Below, piece after piece: positions 18,813-27,701 of a stretch of 64,000 nt of DNA. The DNA comes from Nitrospirota bacterium (GTDB taxonomy: Bacteria > UBA2233). The notes beneath the pieces were generated by a model. It was not told the DNA's origin and did no database searches. It saw only the letters and a program-made list of their open reading frames with translations. Location of the stretch: the NCBI GenBank assembly GCA_011620345.1, contig WOZJ01000057.1, positions 165,246 through 229,245 on the forward strand. The letters are read 5' to 3'. The position numbers and the translations under genes were made by a program. Every line of letters starts with the position of its first letter. Position 1 is the first letter of the stretch.

Positions 18813-18841
18813 AGTATACCAAGAATAGTCACAAAAGTGAA
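18813..18841 (-). promoter_or_regulatory. Predicted promoter of the 18551-18739 gene
   Basis: On the minus strand: TTCACT, 17-nt spacer, TATACT (extended TTGGTATACT), upstream of the small exported protein gene. Confidence 0.5.
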
Positions 18842-19012
18842 GGGCCTTTTATGCCATTAGGAAAGAAACCATGAAACTATACCATAAGGATCTAATGAGG
18901 ATATATTGTACATTCCATGCGAACAAATCATATTATTGCAGGGTTGCATTCTCGTTATTTTTGCTTTAAAATTCCATTGAGTTCAACATTCAACCCCAAA
19001 AGGAGGGAGCCT

Positions 19013-19246
19013 ATGAAAAAGCTCGCGTTTCTTACGGCTGCGGGGTATTTCGCCCTTGCATTTCTCTTTGCACCCGGTGTGTGGGCAAGGTCCAGCATGT
19101 GTGGGCAGGCAAAGCCCGGGTGTGGGGGGAGTTGCCACGGCGACGACAAGGTGCAGAAGTGCCCCAAAAAGAAATCTGGTGCTCTACAGCAATTCTTCGG
19201 CCTGGATGGCTTGGAGTCTGGCTTGAGTAAGAGCTTGCTTCAATAA
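19013..19246 (+). CDS. Small exported Cys-rich protein, CX3CH family member 2
   Basis: 77 aa; signal peptide then RSSMCGQAKPGCGGSCHGDDKVQKCPKKKSGA plus a C-terminal extension; AGGAGGGAG RBS. Confidence 0.8.
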   Translation: MKKLAFLTAAGYFALAFLFAPGVWARSSMCGQAKPGCGGSCHGDDKVQKCPKKKSGALQQFFGLDGLESGLSKSLLQ

Positions 19247-19269
19247 CCCAACAAAAGAAGGAGGTTGCG

Positions 19270-19461
19270 ATGAAACGCCTTCAGATTGGAATCCTAAGCA
19301 TTGCCGTACTCTGCGGCTTCGGGATGTTTTTGGGCTCGCAGGCCTTTGCTTCAGGCGGGCTGACGGTTACCGGGTGTCCTTGCCATGGGGCCATGAAAAC
19401 TCAGGTTCAGCAGCCGAGCATGGATGGCCTGCTCAAGGCTCTCCTTGGAAACGCCAAGTAG
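19270..19461 (+). CDS. Small exported protein with CPCH motif
   Basis: 63 aa; signal peptide, then SGGLTVTGCPCHGAMKTQVQQPSMDGLLKALLGNAK; AAGGAGG RBS. Confidence 0.72.
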   Translation: MKRLQIGILSIAVLCGFGMFLGSQAFASGGLTVTGCPCHGAMKTQVQQPSMDGLLKALLGNAK

Positions 19462-19492
19462 CGGGAAATAAACCATAAAGGGAGGAGACGGC

Positions 19493-19774
19493 ATGTCGAG
19501 CAAAAAGGCTATTGCAATAGGAGTAATGGCGGGCCTGATGGGGAGTGCGGCGTTAGCTAGCAACGCGTTTGCCATTGCGCAGACCGGGCTTCTGGGTACG
19601 CTCTCCGGTCCACTCATGCAACCTTTGGTTGCCTGGGGTTGTGCACACACTTGCCACGAGAGCGAGGTTTTCCCGGATGTCGTTGCCCATAACGCTGGCC
19701 TTTTGAAGGCCCCGGTCAGCGGCCAGGCCTCTCAAGAAGCTCTCCTAAAAGCGCTTCTTGGGCAAGCACAATAA
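19493..19774 (+). CDS. Small exported protein with CX3CH motif
   Basis: 93 aa; signal peptide, WGCAHTCHESEV, C-terminal EALLKALLGQAQ resembling the neighbouring DGLLKALLGNAK; GGGAGGAG RBS. Confidence 0.75.
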   Translation: MSSKKAIAIGVMAGLMGSAALASNAFAIAQTGLLGTLSGPLMQPLVAWGCAHTCHESEVFPDVVAHNAGLLKAPVSGQASQEALLKALLGQAQ

Positions 19775-19799
19775 ATACAAACCAAGAAGGGGTAGGAGC

Positions 19800-20084
19800 A
19801 TGAAAAAGCTTGGACGTTTATCCATTGCCGGTATTTTAGGAGTAGGGCTAATGGCCACTCCTTTGTGGGCTTCGGGAACGGTAAGGCCGTTGCAGTCCGT
19901 AGGTAACATCTGCGGGCTCTACATGTGTCATCCGATGATTGAATCCGTAACCTCATTGGGAGGAAACGTTTTGGGTTCTATGGGACTTTTCTCCATGCTC
20001 GAAAACTGGGAAACAGTCGGCATGGGCTCGCCCTACTACAAGGCAGACGTCCAGCGAACGTTGCGCTATAGCCCAGAGCGTTAG
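19800..20084 (+). CDS. Small exported protein with CX4CH motif
   Basis: 94 aa; signal peptide, NICGLYMCHPMIE; purine-rich RBS (GGGGTAGGAGC) before ATG. Confidence 0.72.
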   Translation: MKKLGRLSIAGILGVGLMATPLWASGTVRPLQSVGNICGLYMCHPMIESVTSLGGNVLGSMGLFSMLENWETVGMGSPYYKADVQRTLRYSPER

Positions 20085-20118
20085 CCCTGTTTGAGCAAGG
20101 CGTTGTTTGCTCTAAGCC

Positions 20119-20157
20119 AATCAAGCCCTGGCCTTTAAAGGCCAGGGCTTGATTTTT
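20119..20157 (+). terminator. Hairpin terminator after the small-protein operon (possibly bidirectional)
   Basis: Perfect 36-bp palindrome aatcaagccctggcctttaaaggccagggcttgatt followed by TTT; lies between convergent genes. Confidence 0.8.
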
Positions 20158-20204
20158 AAGGGGTAAAGCTCCGACAGGATAAATTACTTACCCTGTCGTC
20201 CTTA

Positions 20205-20393
20205 CTACTGAACCTTCGGCGCTGTGGGAGCTCCACTCTTGGGCGGGCACTTGGCAATTTTGTCATCACCGTGGCATTTCCCGGCGCATCCAGGCTTGGC
20301 TTGCGGACACATGGCAGGGCGGGCCATCAAGGGGGCGGTGAAAATCCCTAGCGCAACGAGCGCCGCGGACACCCCAAAAACTGTGCGCTTCAT
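20205..20393 (-). CDS. Small exported Cys-rich protein, CX3CH family member 3
   Basis: 62 aa; signal peptide then RPAMCPQAKPGCAGKCHGDDKIAKCPPKSGAPTAPKVQ; AAAAGGAGGAG RBS. Confidence 0.8.
   Translation of the reverse strand: MKRTVFGVSAALVALGIFTAPLMARPAMCPQAKPGCAGKCHGDDKIAKCPPKSGAPTAPKVQ
20208..20279. repeat. Direct repeat copy B (partner 18554-18625)
   Basis: See copy A; about 1.65 kb apart, same orientation. Confidence 0.9.
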
Positions 20394-20757
20394 AAAGCTC
20401 CTCCTTTTCGTTTGTGTTGCCGGCTTTCATTGAAGCCTTGCATGCTAAGCGCAACATGCGCTCCAAAGTATACCAAAAAAATTGAGAACATATACTCCAT
20501 CAACGGCGCCCTTGCGTGTCTCGGGCTATGCATCCATCAGGAAGCCGTACTGCACCTGTCGGCAGGAGTCTTGGTATCGAGCATGCCAGGTATAGGCTTT
20601 GATCGTAGAGTCAGCCCTTAATGGATGGTATCGAAAGCGTTCATGGTGTGCTTTTACTCAGAAACTATGGCCACCGGATGATCGTTTGCTGGGATTTTTT
20701 GGACGCTTCCCCTTCCCGTAGCCTTGGGATTGGACTATAGTAAAAGAAACAACTTGA

Positions 20758-22251
20758 GTGAGGCGTTTTGTGGAGGGAAACGAGAGGTATCCTGTAGCGC
20801 TTACCTTTGATGATATCTTGCTTCTGCCGGGAGAATCGGACTTTGTTCCTGCAGAAGCCGACGTGCGCACAAGGGTTTCCAGGGCTATTCCGCTCCATAT
20901 CCCCGTCCTTTCGGCCGCGATGGATACCGTGACCGAGGCGGCAACGGCTATTGCGATGGCCAAGGAGGGTGGGCTTGGCATTATCCACAGGAACATGCCG
21001 ATCGATAGGCAGGCCAAGGAGGTGGAGCGGGTCAAAAAGTCCGAATCGTGGATGATCGTCGACCCGGTTACGCTCAAGCCTGAAGCAACACTCTTAGAGG
21101 CGATCGAGATCATGGACCGCCACAAGATCTCGGGTGTACCAGTGACCCGCTCCGGGAAGTTAGTGGGGATTCTTACCCATAGAGACCTACGCTTTGTGCG
21201 CGACCTGGACCGTCCAGTCGATACAGCAATGACCAAGGATGTGGTTAGCGCCAACGAGGCTACCACGCTAGAGCAGGCGATGGATATTCTACAGGCGCAC
21301 AAAGTGGAAAAACTTCCCGTTGTAGACCCTCAGGGCAATTTAAAGGGCTTGATTACGGCCAAGGACATTCAAAAGGCGAAAGAGGCACCGTTTGCGCTAA
21401 AAGATGCATTCGGAAGGTTACGGGTGGGGGCGGCCGTAGGCGTGGGAGATATTGCCATCGAGAGGGCCCAGGCCGTGATTAAGGCAGGTTGCGACATGGT
21501 TGCGATCGATACGGCGCATGGCCACTCCAAGGCCGTTCGCGATACCCTCATGCAAATCAAGCGCTCTTTCCCGAAAGTTCCAGTTCTTGCGGGTAACGTA
21601 GCGACGTCCGAAGGGGCGAGGTTTTTGATCGAGGCTGGCGCGGATGCGATCAAGGTGGGCGTAGGCCCTGGTTCGATTTGCACAACCCGTGTCATTGCGG
21701 GCGTTGGCGTCCCGCAGTTGAGCGCAGTGCTCGCGTGCGCGAAGGTAACGCGGGATGCAGGGGTGCCGCTGATCGCGGACGGAGGGATCAAATACTCTGG
21801 CGATGTGATCAAGGCGTTGGCCGCGGGTGCAGACGCCGTAATGATTGGCAATTTGTTCGCCGGTACGGACGAAAGCCCCGGAGATTTAGTTCTTTATCGG
21901 GGAAGGGCCTACAAAGTCTACAGGGGAATGGGCTCGATCGAGGCCATGAAAGAAGGCTCGGCGGACAGGTATTTCCAGGCTTCAGGGCCATCCGATCAGG
22001 CCAAGTTTGTCCCAGAGGGGATTGAAGGGCGCGTTCCGCTTAGAGGGCCCCTCAAGTTTGTCCTTCAGCAGCTTGTGGGAGGGCTTAAATCTGGAATGGG
22101 CTACGTGGGGGCAAGGACGCTCGACGAGCTAAGGCGCAAAGCAAAAATGGTTCGTATTTCTCCCCAAGGGCTAAGGGAGAGCCACGTCCACGACGTGGTC
22201 GTCACGCGCGAGGCCCCGAACTACCCTCTTTCCGAATCAATGCTTGATTAG
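20758..22251 (+). CDS. guaB: IMP dehydrogenase
   Basis: [17 protein letters not shown], two CBS domains, [35 protein letters not shown] start. Confidence 0.97.
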   Translation: MRRFVEGNERYPVALTFDDILLLPGESDFVPAEADVRTRVSRAIPLHIPVLSAAMDTVTEAATAIAMAKEGGLGIIHRNMPIDRQAKEVERVKKSESWMIVDPVTLKPEATLLEAIEIMDRHKISGVPVTRSGKLVGILTHRDLRFVRDLDRPVDTAMTKDVVSANEATTLEQAMDILQAHKVEKLPVVDPQGNLKGLITAKDIQKAKEAPFALKDAFGRLRVGAAVGVGDIAIERAQAVIKAGCDMVAIDTAHGHSKAVRDTLMQIKRSFPKVPVLAGNVATSEGARFLIEAGADAIKVGVGPGSICTTRVIAGVGVPQLSAVLACAKVTRDAGVPLIADGGIKYSGDVIKALAAGADAVMIGNLFAGTDESPGDLVLYRGRAYKVYRGMGSIEAMKEGSADRYFQASGPSDQAKFVPEGIEGRVPLRGPLKFVLQQLVGGLKSGMGYVGARTLDELRRKAKMVRISPQGLRESHVHDVVVTREAPNYPLSESMLD

Positions 22252-22254
22252 CCG

Positions 22255-23808
22255 ATGGAAAAAATTCTTATTGTAGACTTCGGGTCTCAGTATACCCAGT
22301 TGATCGCGCGTGCCGTTCGGGAAGTCGGAGTATTTTCCGAGATCATCCCCGTCTTGGCGCTTCAAGAATCAACTGTGGAGGCGCTCAAGAATCAAGGGGT
22401 CATCGGGGTGGTCCTCTCGGGAGGACCCTCGAGCGTGTACGAGAATAAGAACGAAGCGCTTGGCCGCCAGGTCACGCGCTTGGTCGGGGAAGTCCCCATC
22501 CTTGGCATCTGCTTTGGCTACCAGCTGCTCGTGAGTTTACTCGGTGGCGAGGTCAAACAGGGCTTGGTTCGTGAGTATGGACCTGCAAACGTGAAGGTGG
22601 ATGCCCCGAAAGGGCCATTTCGCACCTTTTTGCCCGGAGAAACCCTGCGAGTTTGGATGAGCCACGGAGACGTCATCGCTTCATTGCCCGATGGCTTCCA
22701 GCCCTTCGCCCACTCGGAGTTTGTCCCGTTTGCCGCTTCGGGAAACCCCATGCTCCATGCCTACGGCGTTCAATTTCACCCTGAGGTGTGGCACACCAAA
22801 GAGGGGTCAAAAATTCTCGAGAGTTTTCTTCTCGACATTTGCAATGCTTCGAGAGATTGGCAAACCGAACAAATCTTGGAGCTCCTTTCTAAAGACATTC
22901 AAGCCAGGACCAAAGGCCGAGAGATACTCCTTGCGCTTTCCGGCGGGGTGGATTCAAGCGTTATGGGGGTGCTCCTGAAGCGCATGGTCGGCGAACGCCT
23001 CCATAGTTTTCTCGTGGATACCGGGCTTTTGAGAGAGGGGGAGCCAGAAAGCACGCTCAAGCTGCTTGAACCGCTCGGGCTGAATGTCCATGTCGTGGAT
23101 GCCAAGGACAAGTTTATGGAAGCGCTCGAGGGCATAAGCGACCCGGAGCTCAAGCGCAAGCGTATCGGAGGCCTATTCATCGATCTTTTGAGAGAAGAAG
23201 CGCGTAACATAGGGTTCCCCGAGCTTCTTGCGCAAGGAACGCTCTACCCGGACGTGATCGAATCCATGCCCGTAGTTGGCCCTTCGGATACGATCAAATC
23301 CCACCATAACGTGGGCGGGTTGCCCAAAGACATGCCGTTCGAGCTCTTGGAGCCCTTCCGCATGCTCTTTAAAGACGAAGTTCGGCGAATCGGAGAGGCG
23401 CTAGGGATACCAGAAGAGGTCGTTTGGAAAGAGCCCTTCCCTGGTCCTGGGCTCGCTGTGCGTATCCTTGGACCGGTAGACGAGGCTAGCGTAAAAACCG
23501 TCAGGAAGGCGGACGCGATCGTCATGGAAGAGGTATCGAGGTCCGGGATTGGCCGGAGCCTATGGCAGGCCTTTGCCGTTTTGTTGCCAGTGAAGTCGGT
23601 CGGCGTTAAGGGCGACAAGCGCTCGTACGAGAACACCGTTGTCCTTCGTGCCGTCGAGAGCCGCGACGGGATGACTGCCGGCGTGGCCAAGCTTCCTTAC
23701 GAGTTGTTGGAGCGCATCGCCCACCGCATCGTGAACGAAGTGGAAGGTGTGAACAGGGTTGCTTACGACATTACCTCAAAGCCCCCTGCCACGATCGAGT
23801 GGGAGTAA
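22255..23808 (+). CDS. guaA: GMP synthase (glutamine-hydrolysing)
   Basis: GATase (LGICFGYQLL, GVQFHPEV), ATP-PPase ALSGGVDSSV, C-terminal RPVESRDGMTA-like (RAVESRDGMTAGVAKLPYE). Confidence 0.97.
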   Translation: MEKILIVDFGSQYTQLIARAVREVGVFSEIIPVLALQESTVEALKNQGVIGVVLSGGPSSVYENKNEALGRQVTRLVGEVPILGICFGYQLLVSLLGGEVKQGLVREYGPANVKVDAPKGPFRTFLPGETLRVWMSHGDVIASLPDGFQPFAHSEFVPFAASGNPMLHAYGVQFHPEVWHTKEGSKILESFLLDICNASRDWQTEQILELLSKDIQARTKGREILLALSGGVDSSVMGVLLKRMVGERLHSFLVDTGLLREGEPESTLKLLEPLGLNVHVVDAKDKFMEALEGISDPELKRKRIGGLFIDLLREEARNIGFPELLAQGTLYPDVIESMPVVGPSDTIKSHHNVGGLPKDMPFELLEPFRMLFKDEVRRIGEALGIPEEVVWKEPFPGPGLAVRILGPVDEASVKTVRKADAIVMEEVSRSGIGRSLWQAFAVLLPVKSVGVKGDKRSYENTVVLRAVESRDGMTAGVAKLPYELLERIAHRIVNEVEGVNRVAYDITSKPPATIEWE

Positions 23809-23810
23809 GC

Positions 23811-24200
23811 ATGGAGCCCAATCAAGGCGGATGCCACTGTGCTGCCGTGCGGTTTGAGATGACGGCCGACATCGAGCCCATTGTAATGTGCAACTGCAGC
23901 ATTTGCACAAAAAAGGGCTATCTTCATCGTATTGTCCCTAAGAATGCGTTTGAGCTGCTTCGCGGGGAAGAATCGCTCGCTTGTTATACGTTTGGCACGA
24001 AGGTCGCAAGGCACATCTTCTGCAAGCACTGCGGCGTGGCGGCGTTCTACATTCCGCGTTCGCATCCGGACTGTATCGACGTGAACGTTCGGTGCCTGGA
24101 CCGTTTCGATCCGGCCGTTCATCTGCCGTCCGTTCACTTCGACGGCAAGCACTGGGAAGACGCCGTCCAGACATTCAAAGAAAAGCTCTATACGTCCTAA
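23811..24200 (+). CDS. GFA-family (glutathione-dependent formaldehyde-activating-like) zinc protein
   Basis: GGCHCAAVRFEM, MCNCSICTKKGY, HIFCKHCGVAAFY motifs. Confidence 0.88.
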   Translation: MEPNQGGCHCAAVRFEMTADIEPIVMCNCSICTKKGYLHRIVPKNAFELLRGEESLACYTFGTKVARHIFCKHCGVAAFYIPRSHPDCIDVNVRCLDRFDPAVHLPSVHFDGKHWEDAVQTFKEKLYTS

Positions 24201-24212
24201 CGGAGGAAGCGC

Positions 24213-27200
24213 GTGAATTTAAGCCCCCAAAAGCCCATCGCCCATTTGCACGTGCACACCCAATACAGCCTTTTGGATGGCGCGAGCAAGTTCGACAGGC
24301 TGTTCAACACGCTCAAGGCAAAAGGGGCGTCTGCATGCGCCATTACAGACCACGGCAACCTTTTTGGAGCGGTAGAATTTTTCGAGGCTGCGAACAAGGC
24401 TGGTGTCCAGCCCATCATCGGCTGCGAAGCCTACCTGGCCCCCCTTACGCGTTTTGATAAGACAAAAAGCCTGCCTGGGTTCGAGAAGGACTACCACCTG
24501 ATTCTTTTGGCCAAAGACGCAACGGGCTGGAAAAACCTTTGCAAAATGATTACCAAGGCTTATTTGGAAGGCTATTACGCCAAGCCGAGGATCGACAGAG
24601 AATTGCTTGGGCTCCACCACGAGGGGTTGGTGTGCCTTTCGGCTTGTATGCAAGGGGAGATCCCGTACCTCCTTCGAAACGGACGGGAGAAGGAAGCCCA
24701 CTCGGCCCTTGAATACTACGCCTCTCTTTTCAAAGAAGACTTTTTCGTCGAAATCCAGGCGAACGGCCTTCAGGAGCAGTACGCGCTCAACGAGCAACTC
24801 TACGGGCTTGCTAAGCGTTTTGGTGTAGGGCTTGTAGCCACGAACGACTGCCATTATGTCGCACCCGAGGATGCCAAGGCCCACGACGTCCTTCTGTGCA
24901 TTCAGACAAACCGGAAAGTCTGGGAAGAAGATCGCTTTAAATTCCCGACAGAGGGGCTGTACGTCAAATCGGCGGACGAAGTGCTCGAAGAGGTTGGGTC
25001 GCAGTTTGAAGAAGGGATAACCAACACGCTAGAGGTTGCCTCGCGCTGTCATTTTGACTTCGATTTTACGAAAAAACGCTTCCCCGTTTATAGGCCCAAA
25101 GTAGGCGAAGAGGGAACGGATGCAAAGGCTTTGTTGAGGGTAAAGGCAAAGAAGGGGCTTGAAGAGAAGCTATCAAATCTTGAGCCCCAGAAAAGGTGTG
25201 AGTACGAAAAAAGGCTCGAGCAGGAGCTCGATATTCTTATTGACAAGGGATTTGCGGATTATTTCCTGATCGTCCAAGACTTCACGAACCATGCAAGGTC
25301 CCAAGGGATCGTCGTTGGTCCGGGTAGGGGGTCGGCGGCAGGCTCGCTCGTGAGCTATGCCTTGGGAATCACAAAGATAGACCCAATCCAGCATGGGTTG
25401 CTGTTTGAAAGGTTCTTAAACCCGGAGCGTGTCTCGCTCCCCGATATTGACGTGGATTTTTGCTACGAGAATCGCGAACGTGTCCTCGACTACGTCAAGG
25501 AACGCTACGGCAAGGAGAATGTCTCCCAGATCATTACCTTTGGGACGCTCAAGGCCAAAGCGGCCATCCGTGACGTGGGGAGGGTGCTAGGCCTTAGTTT
25601 TGCCGAGACGGACAAGATCGCCAAGCTGATCCCCGCGCCAAGGCAAGGAAGGGAGTGGCCCCTTGAAGAGGCGCTCAAAATGGAGCCAAAGCTTTCTGAG
25701 CTCTCCGAAAAAGATCCGAGAATCAAGGAGCTTTTGAGTTATGCGCTCGTCTTGGAAGACCAGGTCAGGCATGCTTCGACTCATGCCGCAGGCGTAGTGA
25801 TCTCTGGCGAGCCTCTCGATGACTACGTCCCCTTGTTTAAGCTGCCAGACGGCAATATAACGACACAGTTCTCGATGAAGTACGTCGAAAAGCTGGGCTA
25901 TATCAAGTTTGACTTTTTGGGGCTCAAGACGCTTACGCTGCTGGACACGGCGAAAGGGTTAATCCAGAAAGCTCGAGGCATCACGCTCGATTTGGACCAT
26001 CTCCCTTTTGATTGTCCGGAGGTGTACGCACTTCTTGCCAAGGGGGATACGACGGGCGTGTTCCAGCTCGAAAGCCAAGGGATGCGGGATTTGCTCGTTC
26101 GTTTAAAGCCCGGTGTCTTCGAAGATCTTGTTGCCGTGTTGGCACTGTTTCGTCCAGGACCTTTGGGCTCTGGCATGGTTGACGATTTTATCGAACGCAA
26201 GCATGGGCTTAAGCAAGTGAGCTACCCCCTCCCCGAGCTGGAGGGCATACTAAAAGAGACGTATGGCGTGATTCTTTACCAAGAGCAGGTCATGCAGATC
26301 GCAAGCAGGCTTGCCGATTATAGCCTTGGCGAGGCAGATTTGCTCAGGCGGGCGATGGGGAAGAAAGACCCGAGGGAAATGGCCCGGCAAAAAGAGCGTT
26401 TCTTGTCCGGGGCGGCAAAAAAAGGGGTGGATCATTCAAAGGCACAGGATATTTTTGCGCTTATGGAGAAGTTTGCGGATTACGGGTTCAACAAATCTCA
26501 TAGCGCGGCCTATGCCTACATCTCCTACCAGTGTGCCTATGTGAAGGCCAATTTTCCAAAGGAATGGATGGCGGCAATTCTCTCGATCGACATGGGAGAT
26601 ATGGATAAAATTCTCAAAGATATCTACGCCTGCAAGGAAATGGAAATCGCCGTTTTGCCGCCGCACGTGAACTCAAGCGACACGTCGTTCACGGTCACGG
26701 AGGAAGGAATTCGTTTTGGCCTCCTGGCGATTAAGAACGTCGGCGAGAAGGCTGTGCAGCAAATTCTTCAAGAGCGCAAAGCAAACGGGCCCTTTAGGGA
26801 CATTGCCGAGTTTGTCTCAAGGGTTACGAGTCCGTTGGTCAACAAGCGAGTGATCGAGAGCCTGATTAAGTCTGGTGCGCTCGATGGCCTGGGGCCCTTT
26901 AGGAAGGCAATGTTTGAGCGTCTTGACGTGCTCCTGAGCAAGGCGAACAAGCGCGCAACTAAGCGCCAGTCCAGAGACTTGTTTGGAGGCTTGGGCGTAC
27001 CTGAACCGCACGCTTTTGATACAAATGTTGACGGAGACCCTTCTGAATGGCCGGACGAAGAAAGGCTTGCTTTCGAGAGGGAAACCACCGGGTTTTACTT
27101 GAGCGGCCATCCGCTCAAGCCCTATTGGGGAAAGCTTCTTAGGCTCTACGGGGGGAAAGTCGTTCAGATCGAAGCGATGGACGCCTCTGCCGAACCATGG

Positions 27201-27695
27201 GTTGGCGGAGTTGTAACCGCTTTGAGCGTCAAGACGACGAAAAAAGGGGAAAAGTACGCCAATCTAGTTTTGGAAGACTTGCTTACGACATACGCCGTGC
27301 TCGTGTGGCCCGACACATTCCGCCGCTACGACGGTCTTATCCAAAAAGGGGGAAAGCTGATTTTGCGAGGCCATCTCGACGCCCAAGGAGAGGGCTCAAG
27401 GAAGCTCGTGGCCAAGGAAGTTTATGACCTTGAAGTGCACCTAGAAGAGCTTGTTTCACGCTATGGCGTGACGTTGGTCCGGTTGAATGCCGAGCGTATC
27501 ACCAAAGGGGAGCTGTTGCGCTTAAGGGAGTTGTTTTTATCGACGCCCGGAAGCTCACCTGTTCTCTTGTTCTTTGAAAATGGAGAACTCAAAAGGACGC
27601 TCAAGCCTGAAGGCAGACTTCGTGTAGACCCTAGGGCTCTAAAAGCAAAGCTCTCGGACAGATTCGGGAGAACGATCCGGGTGTCGGAGGAGTAG
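24213..27695 (+). CDS. dnaE: DNA polymerase III subunit alpha
   Basis: PHP domain (HLHVHTQYSLLDG, ITDHGNL), GPGRGSAAGSLVSYALGIT, LPDIDVDFCYENRERV, FNKSHSAAYAYISYQ. Confidence 0.97.
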   Translation: MNLSPQKPIAHLHVHTQYSLLDGASKFDRLFNTLKAKGASACAITDHGNLFGAVEFFEAANKAGVQPIIGCEAYLAPLTRFDKTKSLPGFEKDYHLILLAKDATGWKNLCKMITKAYLEGYYAKPRIDRELLGLHHEGLVCLSACMQGEIPYLLRNGREKEAHSALEYYASLFKEDFFVEIQANGLQEQYALNEQLYGLAKRFGVGLVATNDCHYVAPEDAKAHDVLLCIQTNRKVWEEDRFKFPTEGLYVKSADEVLEEVGSQFEEGITNTLEVASRCHFDFDFTKKRFPVYRPKVGEEGTDAKALLRVKAKKGLEEKLSNLEPQKRCEYEKRLEQELDILIDKGFADYFLIVQDFTNHARSQGIVVGPGRGSAAGSLVSYALGITKIDPIQHGLLFERFLNPERVSLPDIDVDFCYENRERVLDYVKERYGKENVSQIITFGTLKAKAAIRDVGRVLGLSFAETDKIAKLIPAPRQGREWPLEEALKMEPKLSELSEKDPRIKELLSYALVLEDQVRHASTHAAGVVISGEPLDDYVPLFKLPDGNITTQFSMKYVEKLGYIKFDFLGLKTLTLLDTAKGLIQKARGITLDLDHLPFDCPEVYALLAKGDTTGVFQLESQGMRDLLVRLKPGVFEDLVAVLALFRPGPLGSGMVDDFIERKHGLKQVSYPLPELEGILKETYGVILYQEQVMQIASRLADYSLGEADLLRRAMGKKDPREMARQKERFLSGAAKKGVDHSKAQDIFALMEKFADYGFNKSHSAAYAYISYQCAYVKANFPKEWMAAILSIDMGDMDKILKDIYACKEMEIAVLPPHVNSSDTSFTVTEEGIRFGLLAIKNVGEKAVQQILQERKANGPFRDIAEFVSRVTSPLVNKRVIESLIKSGALDGLGPFRKAMFERLDVLLSKANKRATKRQSRDLFGGLGVPEPHAFDTNVDGDPSEWPDEERLAFERETTGFYLSGHPLKPYWGKLLRLYGGKVVQIEAMDASAEPWVGGVVTALSVKTTKKGEKYANLVLEDLLTTYAVLVWPDTFRRYDGLIQKGGKLILRGHLDAQGEGSRKLVAKEVYDLEVHLEELVSRYGVTLVRLNAERITKGELLRLRELFLSTPGSSPVLLFFENGELKRTLKPEGRLRVDPRALKAKLSDRFGRTIRVSEE

Positions 27696-27701
27696 GGCGA
27701 G

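Noticed and set aside
18554-20279. Direct repeats considered as mobile-element ends
   Set aside because: Repeats lie within coding tails, with no transposase, integrase or target-site features between them; paralog duplication explains them.
20658-21302. 214-aa minus-strand ORF overlapping guaB
   Set aside because: Ser/Arg-rich shadow ORF opposite a conserved IMPDH frame.
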